A stretch of DNA of 64,000 bases from Rana temporaria (GCF_905171775.1 NC_053490.1:89167286-89231285); one strand, 5' to 3'. Positions 39,734 through 51,219 are shown, counted from the stretch's first letter. A program made the numbers and translations. Notes: a model not told the origin generated them from the letters alone.

Positions 39734-41564
39734 TTCTGCCGAGTCCCCGGCAGCCGAACAGCCATCAGGAAAGATTAATAAGACTGCTTTCAAATTATTC
39801 GGCAAGAGGAAATCTGGCAGTGCCATGCCATCGATATTTGGGGTGAGGAACAAGGGAGATGGGAAGAACACAGGCAACATGGGTATGGTACGCAGCAAGA
39901 CCCTAGACGGATTAGCTGATGTTGTGCTGGAGAGCAGCAAGAAAGAAGAGCAATGTTCAACACAAGCTGCTGCTGATATACCAAGCACTGACACAAACAG
40001 CCAGGCTGTCACCGACACCAGGGCAGATATCTCGCCCAACAGCTCGGTGGGTAAATCCCACAGCTTCTTCGCTTTGCTAAAAAGAAATGGGAGACTAGAG
40101 AATGTGAAAGGGGACAATGTGGACCAGAGAGCTGGCAGCAGACAAAAGAAAGGACTGAAGGGGCTGTTTAACAGCATGAGATGGAATAGAAAAGAAAAGA
40201 ATTACAAAGACGATAAAGAGGGGGCCACCGAAAGCCAACCTGGGCTCATATTGTCTGGCTCTTTGACAGCCAGCCTGGAATGTATTAAAGAGGAGATACA
40301 AAAACCACTGTGTGAGCCTGAAGTACCTGCAAAGGCTGTCACAGCTGATTTGCCCTGTGAGGAGCAGAGCGAGATTGTAAACAACTCAACAGAGGCAAAC
40401 AAGGAATCCCCCTCATTTGCACACCCCACTGACAAACCTGGGGATACAGAGAGTAGCCCACAAGTGGACCATGTCCGCCAACCGCCTGAACCAGAGGTGG
40501 AGATCCTGCAGGAGAAGAAGGATGAAAGACTAACAGGTGAACTTCCAATAACCAGTATTTCCTTTGTTGAGCCTGAACGTGATAGTGGGCCAGAGATTGC
40601 CATTCCCGACCCTTCTGCTGTTGATCCACCCTCTGAACCATCGTTTGATCGTATATGTTTGATGTTGGCTGATGTTACATCACTGAAAAGCTTTGACTCT
40701 CTTACAGGATGTGGCGATATTATTGCTGAGCCGGACGATGAAGGAGGCAGCAGTAGCAGCAGCACCGCTGCAAGGATTATCCTTGGGAATGGCAAGAAAG
40801 CTATCCCCAGAAAGACCCCAAACATTATTGCCTATCAAGGAGGAGGGGAGGAGATGGCAAGTCCGGATCAAGTTGATGACAATGACATCCAAGAGTTTTT
40901 GGGAATGATACCCCAAGCTGAGGACACAAGCAAAGAGGTGGGAAAAGTGAGTAGACAGGCCTCAAGAGAGGACAAACGTTCTGAGAGCACATGTGATGGG
41001 AATGGAGTGAAATCATTATTGCCGAGACAGACTGCAACTAATTCTAGTGAAAAAGGGGATCTTAGAGGACGAGGAAAGGAGCAAAGAGATTCTGTTCGTA
41101 ACAGCGATGAGGGTTATTGGGACTCACCTACACCTGGGACAGAGGAAGAGCCTTCAAAAAGTACTGGGAAGAAGGCTCTATCCAGAGACAGCTGCAGTGG
41201 AGATGCTCTATATGACCTATATACAGAAACAGATGAAAACACAGCAAGAGCGCATGCGGTGGAGAAAAGACCAAGCCAACTTCACTCCAAGGCAATCTCG
41301 CCAGTAACCACCACGTGCCCAACAAAAACAAACCTGCCAAAGGAATCCAAAATACCCAGAAGTATCAAACATCTGCCAGTTCATCCTCCTAGCCAACCAG
41401 CTGATACAAGTAGTAGCACCCCAACTTCACAACATCCCCCTACAAAAAGTGAACTTCCCAGGACAAAAATACCAGTTTCAAAAGTTTTGGTAAGACGGGT
41501 CAGTAATAGAACCATCACCGGAACCTCAGGTAAAACAGCTCTTCATGATCCAGCAAGGAAGTAG
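39717..41564 (+). CDS. AMER2: APC membrane recruitment protein 2, 615 aa, single coding exon
   Basis: AMER proteins bind PI(4,5)P2 through lysine clusters, recruit APC to the plasma membrane and modulate Wnt/beta-catenin signalling; AMER2 is mainly neural and also binds EB1. ATG 39717 (CAAACATGG, strong context) is the first ATG in this frame; an upstream GTG at 39645 is not a plausible start. Family blocks in order: MDLHCDSAESPAAEQPSGKI (1-20), basic KLFGKRKSGSAMPSIFGVRN (26-45), KSHSFFALLKRNGR (113-126), KKGLKGLFNSMRWNRKEK (144-161), SGSLTASLECIKEE (180-193), DRICLMLADVTSLKSFDSLT (311-330) with GCGDII, YQGGGEEMASPDQVDD (373-388), NSDEGYWDSPTPG (462-474), SGDALYDLY (494-502) and the C-terminal PRTKIPVSKVLVRRVSN (581-597). 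Middle segments between these blocks are serine-, glutamate- and proline-rich and likely disordered. The intronless frame is typical of AMER genes. Nearest repeats are a MITE 600 bp upstream and hAT elements 950 bp downstream. Confidence 0.96.
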   Translation: MDLHCDSAESPAAEQPSGKINKTAFKLFGKRKSGSAMPSIFGVRNKGDGKNTGNMGMVRSKTLDGLADVVLESSKKEEQCSTQAAADIPSTDTNSQAVTDTRADISPNSSVGKSHSFFALLKRNGRLENVKGDNVDQRAGSRQKKGLKGLFNSMRWNRKEKNYKDDKEGATESQPGLILSGSLTASLECIKEEIQKPLCEPEVPAKAVTADLPCEEQSEIVNNSTEANKESPSFAHPTDKPGDTESSPQVDHVRQPPEPEVEILQEKKDERLTGELPITSISFVEPERDSGPEIAIPDPSAVDPPSEPSFDRICLMLADVTSLKSFDSLTGCGDIIAEPDDEGGSSSSSTAARIILGNGKKAIPRKTPNIIAYQGGGEEMASPDQVDDNDIQEFLGMIPQAEDTSKEVGKVSRQASREDKRSESTCDGNGVKSLLPRQTATNSSEKGDLRGRGKEQRDSVRNSDEGYWDSPTPGTEEEPSKSTGKKALSRDSCSGDALYDLYTETDENTARAHAVEKRPSQLHSKAISPVTTTCPTKTNLPKESKIPRSIKHLPVHPPSQPADTSSSTPTSQHPPTKSELPRTKIPVSKVLVRRVSNRTITGTSGKTALHDPARK

Positions 41565-42296
41565 CGTAAACAATGGTAGACAAGCCAATCAGGTCGCTGT
41601 GATTTGCTATTGTCTTCATGGGTTGTTGGCAAATACAGGACTATTCTTTTACCATCAGCAAGATGTCAAGGGCAACTCGGATTGGTTCACTTTCATTTTC
41701 TTTTTCATTTTGTAACTCTCTTTTCAAGTTTCCAGTAACATTTGGATATTTTAATGCCTAAATAAGCTAGAAGATTTCTAAAGCTTTCAATATCAAAATA
41801 TGAATACTTAACACAAGTCTACATTACGACTGCTGATTAGTGATGGATTTCAAATCGAATCTGTTTTAACAGTCAGGGATCTGGTCAAGCAAAATTCAGC
41901 TTTAGCGCAACTGCAGAACCTTGTTGCCAAATATGATGGTGCTGATGTTTTTGGTTTTAGAGAATGTATAAATTGGAGCAGGTAGGTTTAATTAGAAGCG
42001 TGACATTAACCTTCAGGCTAAAATGTGTTCTATAATGAGATGGTTCATCTGTCAGCCACATAGGTTAGTAAAGATAATTGAAGTGATGACACAAAGTTAA
42101 AACTTTTTCATTAAAAGACCTATATAAAAAAGAGCAAAAGGTTCAACTACGTATAGAAACAAACCAGCCTTTATTCACAGTTGTCAGAACTAAAATAGTT
42201 GCTATAATTTAAATATTGCTAATGCCTTATTAAACAAGGTTTACATTTTTTTTGTCATTACTCAAAGGATGTAGTCATATTACACACAATAATAAA
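41565..42296 (+). other. AMER2 3' UTR, candidate
   Basis: AT-rich sequence without repeat termini or reading frames follows the TAG stop. The first good AATAAA lies at 42291-42296, giving a ~730-nt 3' UTR if used. Transcript evidence would be needed to exclude a longer one. Confidence 0.5.
42291..42296 (+). terminator. candidate polyadenylation signal AATAAA for AMER2
   Basis: Canonical hexamer in the AMER2 sense, followed by T-rich sequence (AATTTTTCTTAATCTTG). Confidence 0.4.
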
Positions 42297-42516
42297 ACCA
42301 CAAAACTAATTTTTCTTAATCTTGCATGATCTATCATCAATTAAAGGATGATAATATTTGCAAGTGGGGCAGCTTCAAACTTTTGAAACACAGAGAACTT
42401 TAAAGCAGTATTTCCCCAACTCTCCTGTCAACATTTTTTGTAGTGTCCACCTGTACTACTAACAATAACCACATTTACATTGCCAGTATCCATTTAGAAC
42501 TCTTTATTGCCTAAAC

Positions 42517-42982
42517 CAGGGAGATGCAATTAGCTGACCTCCAGCTGTTGCAGAACTACAAGTCCTATGCATAGGTGTGCGCAGCCTATTGCATTAGGGT
42601 GTGCACCCCAAAGCACAAACACACAATAATGCCACATGCTGTCACAGGGAGGAGGCTCTGATGGTGGGAGACAGTTGATTGGGAGCATATTTTGTTACAT
42701 CCTAAGTATAGGTGTAACGTGTTCCTACAGTTGAACCTAGCCTTTAATATAATGGGGTAATTTACACTGGCCACTGGCACCCCAACCACCCACCTGGTGC
42801 CACCCCTGGATAATGCTGATGCACATGGGGTGATTAGGACGTGCCCAGGCACACCCTGTGCGCACGCCTATGGTCCTATGAGGCATAACAAGACTCAGCC
42901 GCAAGCATGACACCCAGAGGCAGAGGCATGATGGGACTTGCAGTTTTGCAACAGCTGGAGGTCCGCTAATTGCATATACCTG
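42517..42982. mobile_element. hAT-type MITE with perfect 8-bp duplication GCCTAAAC (outer)
   Basis: Ends CAGGGAGATGCAATTAGC and GCTAATTGCATATACCTG, with subterminal CTCCAGCTGTTGCAGAACTA paired to TTGCAACAGCTGGAG. GCCTAAAC lies at 42509-42516 and 42983-42990. It is split by a second hAT element at 42570-42872. Confidence 0.88.
42570..42872. mobile_element. hAT-type MITE with perfect 8-bp duplication GTCCTATG (inner)
   Basis: Ends CATAGGTGTGCGCAGCC and GTGCGCACGCCTATG, flanked by GTCCTATG at 42562-42569 and 42873-42880. Nested in the outer element, so younger. Confidence 0.9.
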
Positions 42983-43157
42983 GCCTAAACTATCTACTGG
43001 AATACATCCATGGCCATATAATCTGTTTTACTATACTCAGTGTGGCCTCTGCCACTGGTAGCTGACAGTAGTGTTATGCTGGCCATGATGCAACCACATT
43101 TAGGCATCTATGCCCCCAAACAGAAATGGTCAACTCTGGCTACCATTCATGTTTAGC

Positions 43158-43408
43158 TTAAAGCGGGAGTTCACCCGAATTTTTTTTTTTAACATTAGAT
43201 TGGGCCTAATTACGGGAAGCAGAATCAGGTGTTTTGTTTAAAATCAATGCAGTACTTAGCTTTTTTGAGATAGATGTTCTCCCGCGAACATCTATCTCAA
43301 AAAAGGTAAGTACTGCATTGATTTTAAACAAAACACCTGATTCTGCTTCCTGTAATTGGGCCCAATCTAATGTTAAAAATTTATTTTTTGGGTGAACCTC
43401 CACTTTAA
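43158..43408. mobile_element. core-deleted hairpin MITE, TTAA family
   Basis: TTAAAGCGGGAGTTCACCC at the left; GGGTGAACCTCCACTTTAA at the right. Only 251 bp: the GC-rich core of its relatives is gone and the two arms meet at GATGTTCTCCCGCGAACATC, forming an almost uninterrupted stem. Confidence 0.9.
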
Positions 43409-45130
43409 TGAGAGTCGGGAGTAGGCGTGGTTTTGACGCATGGTTTAGACACATTAGAAACTGTAGTGATTGGACAGCATTATCTGTGGGTATACTATAA
43501 ACATGGACAGTTCTGTTCATAGTTCCTGAGCCCTCCAGTGTCCTACCTACAGTGAGTGTCTTTTCCACCAAGAAAACACATTCCATACTTTGTGAAACAC
43601 TGCTTTAAAAATGCCTAAAGACTTCAGATGATTGTTGCATAAGGATTTTGGGCAGAAATTGCATTGTCTGTGGGCACTATTATCTTTTTCTAGTTTGTTA
43701 TGCCAAACCAGTGGACAAGGAGAATAGGAGATTCAATGCAAGGTTGCAGATATTTTCTTTTATCTAAACAACATGCATTTGAATCCACCTGCTTAATCCA
43801 CAAACATATTCTGGATATACCTTATTGTTGGTAACTGGATGCAATGGCTAATCTGCTAATCTATGCTGGTTTGAGACGTGTCACTTTGTCTCCATCAGAA
43901 TTTAGCAGACACCCATGGTTGACTGATCCTTGGGATTTGTGGTGGGAGGATCGATCACCTAGCTTGGATTTTCCTGGCTGACTGCTTTTGTTTCCCTGAC
44001 ACAAGGCCATATTAGGGGTTGTTTGCTCACTGTAAAATCATTCAACCTTTTTCTGTATGACAACATTTGTCTACACATATAAATTACAAAAAAATATCCA
44101 CAGTTCAGAATGTTCACTCAAAATCCTTCCATCAAATGGATGATGGTATGAAATTTTACCTTCAGTACAAATACTGGAAAGCCTTTTCTAGCTTGCATTG
44201 ATATCCAGTACTGAGGTCTCTACTCTCTCCGACCCTTACCACTGTGCCACTTGATTTGCAGCAGTTTCATATTTGATGGCATTCTTAACCTTAGAAGAAA
44301 GCAGACACAAAATCACAAAACCTTGTAAATCAACTGATTTTGATGGGTTAATTGAGCCAAGAGCCGTCCGTTATTGTTAGAAAATATGCAAGTTAGCAGA
44401 TTGGTGGGGTACCAGGGTCCCCATGGACTCCACGCCCAGTTTAAAATGCCATAGGAGGAATTGTGCATTGAGTAAAGAATCTTCCAATCAGATTCCGTGT
44501 TCAACACACACACCTTCCATTCTATGCCTAGTCTTATGCTAAGAACAGTGTCACAATGAAACATTAATACCATGAGGGTTATAGTATGAGTTGGATATGA
44601 ATAGAAGCCAAACACAGCTCACATCCAATACTGTGCCACAAATCATTAGAGCCATCCATTTTATACTGTCCAATGATGTCATTACTGCCATTGAACACGC
44701 TAACTAAAAAATGTTGGCTAATTCCAACCTACTGCATTCTTTTGGACCTATTATTGACATGGTGCAAACTGATGTGGTGTACAAATTAAATAGGCAGTGA
44801 ATTAGAGGTCAGCTTTTGCGGTCTGTGTTCACAGAGTATATAGTAGTATGAAGGGAGCACTCTACATGTACTGCAAAGCACACTTCATACATGTTGATGA
44901 ACGATGCAAAAGTGACTTTTTGGAGGACAAGACCACTTGCCAAACATGTTTTACTCTCTGAATGTGCATTTTTTACCCTTTTAAATACTTTCAGGTATGT
45001 TCATTTTTTTATATAAAGAACTTGTGAGGGCACCAAATTATAACAGTATGTATTTACAGTACTTTTTTTCTTTATCCTGCCTTGTCTGGCTACCTCTGGA
45101 CTCCAACCAAGGGTACGAGGTCACATGACT
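43409..45130. other. apparently single-copy intergenic DNA
   Basis: No repeat termini and no recognisable coding sequence; the frames at 43206-43586 and 44313-44615 (minus) lack domains. Relatively free of repeats compared with the rest of the window. Confidence 0.45.
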
Positions 45131-45139
45131 CTCTGTAGG

Positions 45140-45305
45140 AGAGTTATTAAACTGGAGCACTCAGAATCTGATGCAGCTGTGCATGGTAACCAATCAGCTT
45201 CTAACTTCAGCTTATTCAATAAAGCTTTGACAATAAAACCTGGAAGCTGATTGGTTACTATGCAGAGCTGCACCAGATTTTGCACTCTCCAGTTGTATTT
45301 AATCC
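45140..45305. mobile_element. decayed MITE of the AATCAGCTTCTAACTTCAGCTT family
   Basis: Core TAACCAATCAGCTTCTAACTT pairs with GGAAGCTGATTGGTTACTA, and CTGGAGCA/TCTCCAGT mark the ends. Same family at 51562-51717 and 53930-54078. Confidence 0.7.
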
Positions 45306-45820
45306 CCTCCTCTGTGTCTAATTAACCTGAAGCTGCTTTGTTTTTTTCCTGGAGGCTCTTTGGTAATGGATTTTAAGATCTAGAGGTAGCTCAAGATAGC
45401 AGGCTCCCTCCCATATGGCATTGTGTTGCTGTTATACTTTCCATGATCGATAAAAGATGAGTATTGTAGAAAAGGATATTGCCAGTCAGATACAGTTGGA
45501 GTAGCACCATCTCGAAACCCTCCTTTCTTGCACGTAATTTGTTGTATTTCTCTGGGCACATGGGCTTCCATTAAATATGATGTTGTGGCCTTTGTTGCCT
45601 ATCTACACAGGGATAAGGCATATTTAACGGTCAACAAAAAGGTCTGCATTCCTGAAATGATGGATCAGCCCCTGATGCCTTAGACATGTTTGTGCCAACC
45701 TACATTAATTGGCAAGCTGGTTAATGTTGGTAAAATGGGATATTATTCACAAACATTTACCAACATAAAAGATCACTGTGGTGAATTCTGCACTCCTGTG
45801 GATTGCATGCTTGTTGTCTC
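45306..45820. other. intergenic DNA, no gene seen
   Basis: No recognisable feature. Note AACATTTACCAACATAAAAG near a TTGGTAAAATGG inverse at 45727-45770. Confidence 0.45.
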
Positions 45821-45822
45821 TA

Positions 45823-46239
45823 AAGGCCCATACACACGATCAGACTTTTCGACAACAACGGTCTGACGGACGTGTTTTATCGGACAATCCGACCATCTGT
45901 ATGCTCCATCGGACAATTGTTTTTGGTTTTTCAACGGACAAATGTTCACTGTGCATGCTCTCAAGTTTTCCGGCAACAAATGTCCGATGAAGCATTATCC
46001 AATCGCGTATACACAAGTCCATCAGACTAAAGTCCAAAGTACAAACATGCATGCTCCGAACCAATGCTACATGTCAGACAATAGCAGAAGTTGCCCAAAG
46101 GGTGGCAGTAAAGAGCTGAAAAACCATGTGATTTGGTGAATGTTGGCTGAAAAAGTTCTGCTGTGTGTATGCATACCAAGTTCACGGCCAAAAATCCACG
46201 GAAAAGTCAGATGGAAGTCCAATCGTGTGTATGAGGCTT
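45823..46239. mobile_element. TA-flanked hairpin MITE (ATACACACGATC family)
   Basis: Ends AAGGCCCATACACACGATCA and CAATCGTGTGTATGAGGCTT with TA at 45821-45822 and 46240-46241. Confidence 0.8.
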
Positions 46240-46244
46240 TACAC

Positions 46245-46876
46245 TTCCTTATAATCCTTGACGATACCTGGCTACACTGCTGGCAAAATGTCAGTGGCTT
46301 TGGCCCACAATAGCATGTGTAGGCCAATGAAAGCCGATTTCCTGTGGGTTGCTCTGAATTACTGCACTCCAGTGCTCGTTTATATATTTTATTAGGCCGG
46401 CTACCTGTAGATACACTGATTGAAGAGAACTATTGAATGCCCGTCCCTGATGTACAAGAGACATTGGCCAGCATTGTATAGAATCTAATACAGAGTTTAT
46501 TGTTTTTATACACCTTCTCAGATACAGAGCAGCAAAACCTTTATACATGTACAGCACTTGTATGGACCAAACTTTTTTTTTTTTCCTGTGTATTCTGTAA
46601 ATATGTGGATATTGATGTGTGAGTTCAAATCTGTGTGTGTATATATATATATATATAAATATATATAAACGCACAAATGTAACGGTCACTCATGGGGAAC
46701 CTAATAAGAAGCCAAAAAACCTTTGTGAGATACTTTAGAAGAAAGCTGCCACTATCTGACCCCTGTGCCATCTACTGGTTCCATGGCTGCGAAGTCACCC
46801 AGAAGTCTGAGAATGGCAACTTCCATCCAAGGGGTCTCCCATAGGCGTCTTGACTTTGTGAATAAGGATTCCCTTT
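46245..46876. other. intergenic DNA with a (TA)n tract
   Basis: (GT)n/(TA)n microsatellite at ~46632-46672. No gene recognised. Confidence 0.5.
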
Positions 46877-46877
46877 C

Positions 46878-47175
46878 AGGCTGGGTTCACACTACTACAC
46901 TACTTTCATCCTACTTTTCTCTGCTACATTGGTCCTACATTTATCCTACATTGGTCCTACATCCATCCTACTTTCATGAACAGGATACTACTTTGGTCCG
47001 ACTTCAATGATATTCAATGGGCCTGAAGTAGGATCAATGTAGGACCAAAAGTAGTACAGGGAGCATTTTCAAAGTCGGACCGACTTGTGTAGGACGCTAC
47101 AAGACGCTCTCATAGGGAAACATTGAACACAGAGCAAAGTAGGATGAAAGTAGTGTAGTAGTGTGAACCCAGCCT
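46878..47175. mobile_element. hairpin MITE of CTACTTTCATCCTAC type
   Basis: Ends AGGCTGGGTTCACACTACTA and TAGTAGTGTGAACCCAGCCT; the arms continue as inverted ACACTACTTTCATCCTACTT. The flanking TA is intact only on the right. Confidence 0.82.
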
Positions 47176-47179
47176 AAAG

Positions 47180-48600
47180 CATTAGGAGCTTATTTAATAA
47201 GGTTATTTAATAAGGCGAAGGAACCTATAACAATCAGATTTCAGTTTATGGTTGTCACACCTGTGAACATAAATCGCAATCAATTGCTATGGGGTGCTAC
47301 ACTTTACATTTTTATGCCTTATCAAATAAACTTAATTGTACAAGTACAGGGCTTTACAATATTTGGGCCCCACCAAAAAAATAAACAGTTTATATGTTGC
47401 TATTTTTATATTTCTGTATGCATCAAGTAGAGCATTGTCATTGCATATCTGATAACAGATAGGTGTGATGGGCATTGTAAAAAATTAAACCTTCCCATGT
47501 ACAGATAGATAGGTGTTTCATTAAAGACTACTTTTTATTAAAAAAAGAATGTCCCGTGTAATCTTTCTGACACATACATCTTACAGGCTCAGAACAATGG
47601 CGAGCCATCAGGATGATAGAGGGTTAATGTAATAAAGCTATTTAGGCCCACAATGCATTGCGTTCAGATTCTGTTTTAACAAAGGAGGGGGGATTTGTAA
47701 ATGTGACCCACGGCCCCCTAGAGGCAATCAAGGGAATTCCATCATAACAGGTGATAAACAATCTATTGTACTGTGCTTTCCCTTCCCAATATTCCGTTGC
47801 TTTAACCATTGTGCTACAGCGTAAGAAAATGGGCAGGGTGTACCTTGTTTGCTATTATTTATCTGATCCCAGAGCAACAAAGGGTTAATAATCTATTCAG
47901 ATGATCCATGTTAAACCTTTTGGTCGTAGTATAATGCAATCTGTTGTAGCTACTATTTTTAAGTGCAAAAAAAAAAAATTAAAAATATCGGTTTTATGTC
48001 TACCATGTGTCAAAAAAAATCTCAATCCAGTGTCCTGGGGAAATTCAAGGCTAAGGCTATGGGTTTAAATAGATCCTTTTGTGGGTAAACAAGCCGGGTC
48101 ACGTTTGAATGCAGACTGCGGACTGGGAACTCTCAGGATGAAGAAATAGAAGTCAGACCTATATGCAATTTTATTTTATTTTTTATATATGTATCTTCAT
48201 CCAGCAACTGGAAAAAGTCTTTGTCATGTATCATTCCTGGCAGCACTGCATCAATTGATAACATACATTTCAGCACATTCATTGGGAAAATGTTCAATCA
48301 AAAAATATTTTCTATATACAAAACATTCTACTTATATAGCATGTTCTTTCTTTGTTATATTATTGATTTTGTATCTTATATATAAAAGTGATCTGACAAA
48401 AATGATCACATTGGTGTTTGTGTTTGGGTACAATCCATAAGGAGGAGAGCTGAAAAGAGAGTTTTTGTACAGACATTTAGGCGTGTTTAGAAGAGTTTAA
48501 TATTATTAAAGGTACTTATATAGCTCCGTCAATTTACTCAGCGCTTTACATCTACATTGTAGATTCACATCAGTCCTTACCGTCAAAGAGCTTACAATCT
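47180..48600. other. apparently single-copy intergenic DNA
   Basis: AT-rich, without recognisable repeats or genes. The region 48490-48600 (CTCAGCGCTTTACATCTACA..CCTTACCGTCAAAGAGCTTA) resembles a widespread vertebrate dispersed-repeat tail; its continuation at 49290-49345 shows the next MITE is inserted in it. Confidence 0.45.
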
Positions 48601-48603
48601 AAA

Positions 48604-49290
48604 GGGCCAGATTCACAGTCGAAATCCGCCGGCGTATTTTCAAATTTGCTGCGTCGTATCGTTGTTTTGAATCCCCAAAACAAGATACGACGGCTTTAGG
48701 CTTAGATCCGACAGGCGTACGGCTTCGTACGCCTTCGGATCGTAGGTGTAATACTTCGGCGCCCGCTGGGTGGAGTTTGCGTCGTTTTCCGCGTCGGGTA
48801 TGCTAATTAGCTGTTAACTGCGATCCACGAAGCTACGCGCGCTCGTCGCATTCTCTTACGTCGCCGCTAGTCGGCTTTTCCTGTCGTAAAGTTGCGGCTG
48901 CTATTTCAATGGCTTATATTTAGACTAGCCATGTTAAAGTATGGCCGTCGTTCCCGCGTCGAATTTGAATTTTTTTCGTCTGTGAATAGGAAAGGACGTA
49001 ACGCACGTCGCCGTTCAAAAAGTTACATCGGTGCGACGTCATTTCGCGCAAAGCACGCCGGGAAATTTCAAAACGGAGCATGCGCAGTACGTTCGGCACG
49101 GGAACGCGCCTAATTTAAATGATACACGCCCCATTTGAATTAGGCGGGCTTGCGCCGGACGGCTTTACGCTACGCCGCCGCAAGTTTACAGGCAAGTGCT
49201 TTGTAAATCAAGCACTTGCGCGGAAAACTTGCGGCGGTGTAACGTAAATGTAATACGTTACGCCGACGCAGATGTACCTGAATCTGGCCC
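48604..49290. mobile_element. complete GGGCCAGATTCACA-family MITE
   Basis: Ends GGGCCAGATTCACAG and CTGAATCTGGCCC. Blocks: CAAGATACGACGGC, GATCCGACAGGCGTACGGCT with its inverse, GCGATCCACGAAG, TAAAGTATGGCCGTCGTTCC, TTTGAATTAGGCGGGCTTGC, CGCCGCAAGTTTACAGGCAA with its inverse. Frames here are repeat translations. It interrupts an older repeat whose two parts continue as AGCTTACAATCTAAA and AATGTCCCTAACTCAC. Confidence 0.85.
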
Positions 49291-49364
49291 AATGTCCCTA
49301 ACTCACATTCATATACTAGGGCCAATTTAGACAGAAGCCAATTAACCTACCAGCATGTCTTTGG

Positions 49365-49990
49365 AGTTTAGGAGTGTTTGGTGTTTTTTTTTTTCTGCCA
49401 GAAAACTGCTCTTAAAAACGCAAACCAGAAGTTCACATTTTAGCGATTTGCCATGCAATTTGAGAGATCAAATTGCATGACAAGTCGCAGCCTATTGGAG
49501 GCAATGACACTGTTCCAATTGGTGCGACACCGATTTTGCGACGCCACACCGATTTGCAAAAGTAGTTCCTGCACTACTTTTTGCCGATTTTAGGTGCCAC
49601 TTCAATAGACATCTGTGCATGAAGCCACACAGATGTCTATCAGGTAGCACCTGAAATAGCGCTGACCTTGCTACTTTGAAATCGCGCTACTTCAAGTGAA
49701 GTGGACGCGATTTCAAAGTAGCATCAATGTGAACCAGGGCTTAATGTGCATGGGCACATAGGACAACACTGAGCTGCTTTTACGGACAGAACACAAAACT
49801 CTAGAAGCTTCATCATAGATCTTTAGGCCCCATTCACACCTGGACGTTTTGGGATTGTGGCAGAATCACTGCAAATCTGCCCATGCTCTCAAAATACTCT
49901 ACAATCGCAAAAAAAAAACACAGTTTCAGGTGCCATTATTTTAAAAGGCACCTAAAACACGGTTTTGCCACTGTTTTGAAATGTCATTTC
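49365..49990. mobile_element. two partial TA-family MITEs
   Basis: The first ends GTGAACCAGGGCTTAA at ~49743 and contains inverted TTTGAGAGATCAAATTGCAT / AGCACCTGAAAT-type blocks. The second starts TTAGGCCCCATTCACACCTG at ~49825 and loses its right end. Neither is complete. Confidence 0.5.
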
Positions 49991-50394
49991 AAAAGTAATT
50001 TTTTATATTTTTAATTCCTGAAGCTTTTAATAAAATAATGCCTGGTGGTCTTGCCATAAAGGCCCTTCCTGTTATAAGGTTATAAATAGGGTTGTCCCGA
50101 TACCGATACTAGTATCGGTACCGTTACCAAGCATTTGCCCGAGTACTTGTACTCGGGCAAATGCTCCCGATGCTTCACCCAATACTTGTACAGTCAGCGG
50201 TGATCAGTGCGTGGGGAAGTTACAAGCACCGATCACCGCTGTATAGATTTAAAAGTAATTTCTCCGCTTCTCCCCCCCAGCTTTTAGCTGCTTTAAAATC
50301 AGCGGTGATCGGTGCTTGTAACTTCCCCACACACGATCACCGCTGACTGTCCCGTGTCCTCCTCCAGCCCCCCTCCCTTTTGCTGCAGTCTCCC

Positions 50395-50815
50395 TCCCTC
50401 CATGTCCCCCGCCGTGTTTCTCTCTCCCTCCGTGCCCCCCGCCGTGTATCCCGCCGTGTTTCTCTATCCCTCCGTGTATCCCTCTGTGTTTCTCTCTCCC
50501 TCTGTGAGCCCCGTGTTTCTCTCTCCCTCCGTGTATCCCTCCGTGTCCCCCGCCGTGTTTCTCTCTCCCTCTGTGAGCCCCGTGTTTCTCTCTCCCTCCG
50601 TGTATCCCGCCGTGTTTCTCTCTCCCTCTGTGTCCCTCGTGTTTCTCTCTCCCTCCATGTATCCCTCCGTGTCCCCCGCCGTGTTTCTCTCTCCCTCTGT
50701 GTCCCCCGTGTTTCTCTCTCCCTCCGTGTATCCCTCCGTGTCCCCCTCTGTGTTTCTATCTCCCTCCGTGTATCCCTCCGTGTCCCCCCCGTGTTTCTCT
50801 CTCCCTCCGTGCTCC
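50395..50815. repeat. CT-rich minisatellite inside the hAT element
   Basis: Units TTTCTCTCTCCCTCCGTG plus variable TATCCCTCCGTGTCCCCC parts, ~24-60 bp period, with higher-order repetition of ATCCC(T/G)CCGTG. Confidence 0.93.
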
Positions 50816-50878
50816 TCCTCCACCCCCTAGAACTGTCAGGATGGAGAGCGGGGTAGGAGCTGGTAAATCTGGCTCCTA

Positions 50879-51219
50879 AGGCCTCATTCACACTTGGCGG
50901 ACTCCGTCGATACGGAGTCCTCCTGCTCCTGTCGGCTCTGTGGGAGATCAGTCCGCAGAGCGGGGAGGGGCTTGTCGGGCACCGCTGTGTCCTATGGAGC
51001 GATCTGATGAAAACGGACAGCATGTCCGTTTTCATCAGATCTTACCCGATCCGATCCGCATGGACGGATGGGGACGTGGCCCCCATACGTCTGTTTTTAG
51101 CGGGTCGGATGTCAGCGGACATGTCTCCGCTGACATCCGACGCTCCATAGCGATGCATGGAGCGGCCGTTCAGGTCCGTGACAGATGGACCCGAACGGCC
51201 CTAAGTGTGAATGAGGCCT
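50879..51219. mobile_element. TA-flanked MITE nested in the hAT element
   Basis: Ends AGGCCTCATTCACACTTGG and AAGTGTGAATGAGGCCT with TA at 50877-50878 and 51220-51221. Internal inverted pairs: ACGGACAGCATGTCCGTTTT and GTCAGCGGACATGTCTCCGC. Confidence 0.82.

Noticed and set aside
39581..40825. 198- and 207-codon minus-strand frames opposite AMER2
   Set aside because: They are antisense shadows of a conserved coding exon; composition is Ser/Leu/Pro-rich and no family matches.
50337..51035. 232-codon Arg/Glu/Thr-rich minus frame resembling a charged coiled coil
   Set aside because: It is the complement of a CT-rich minisatellite followed by a MITE.
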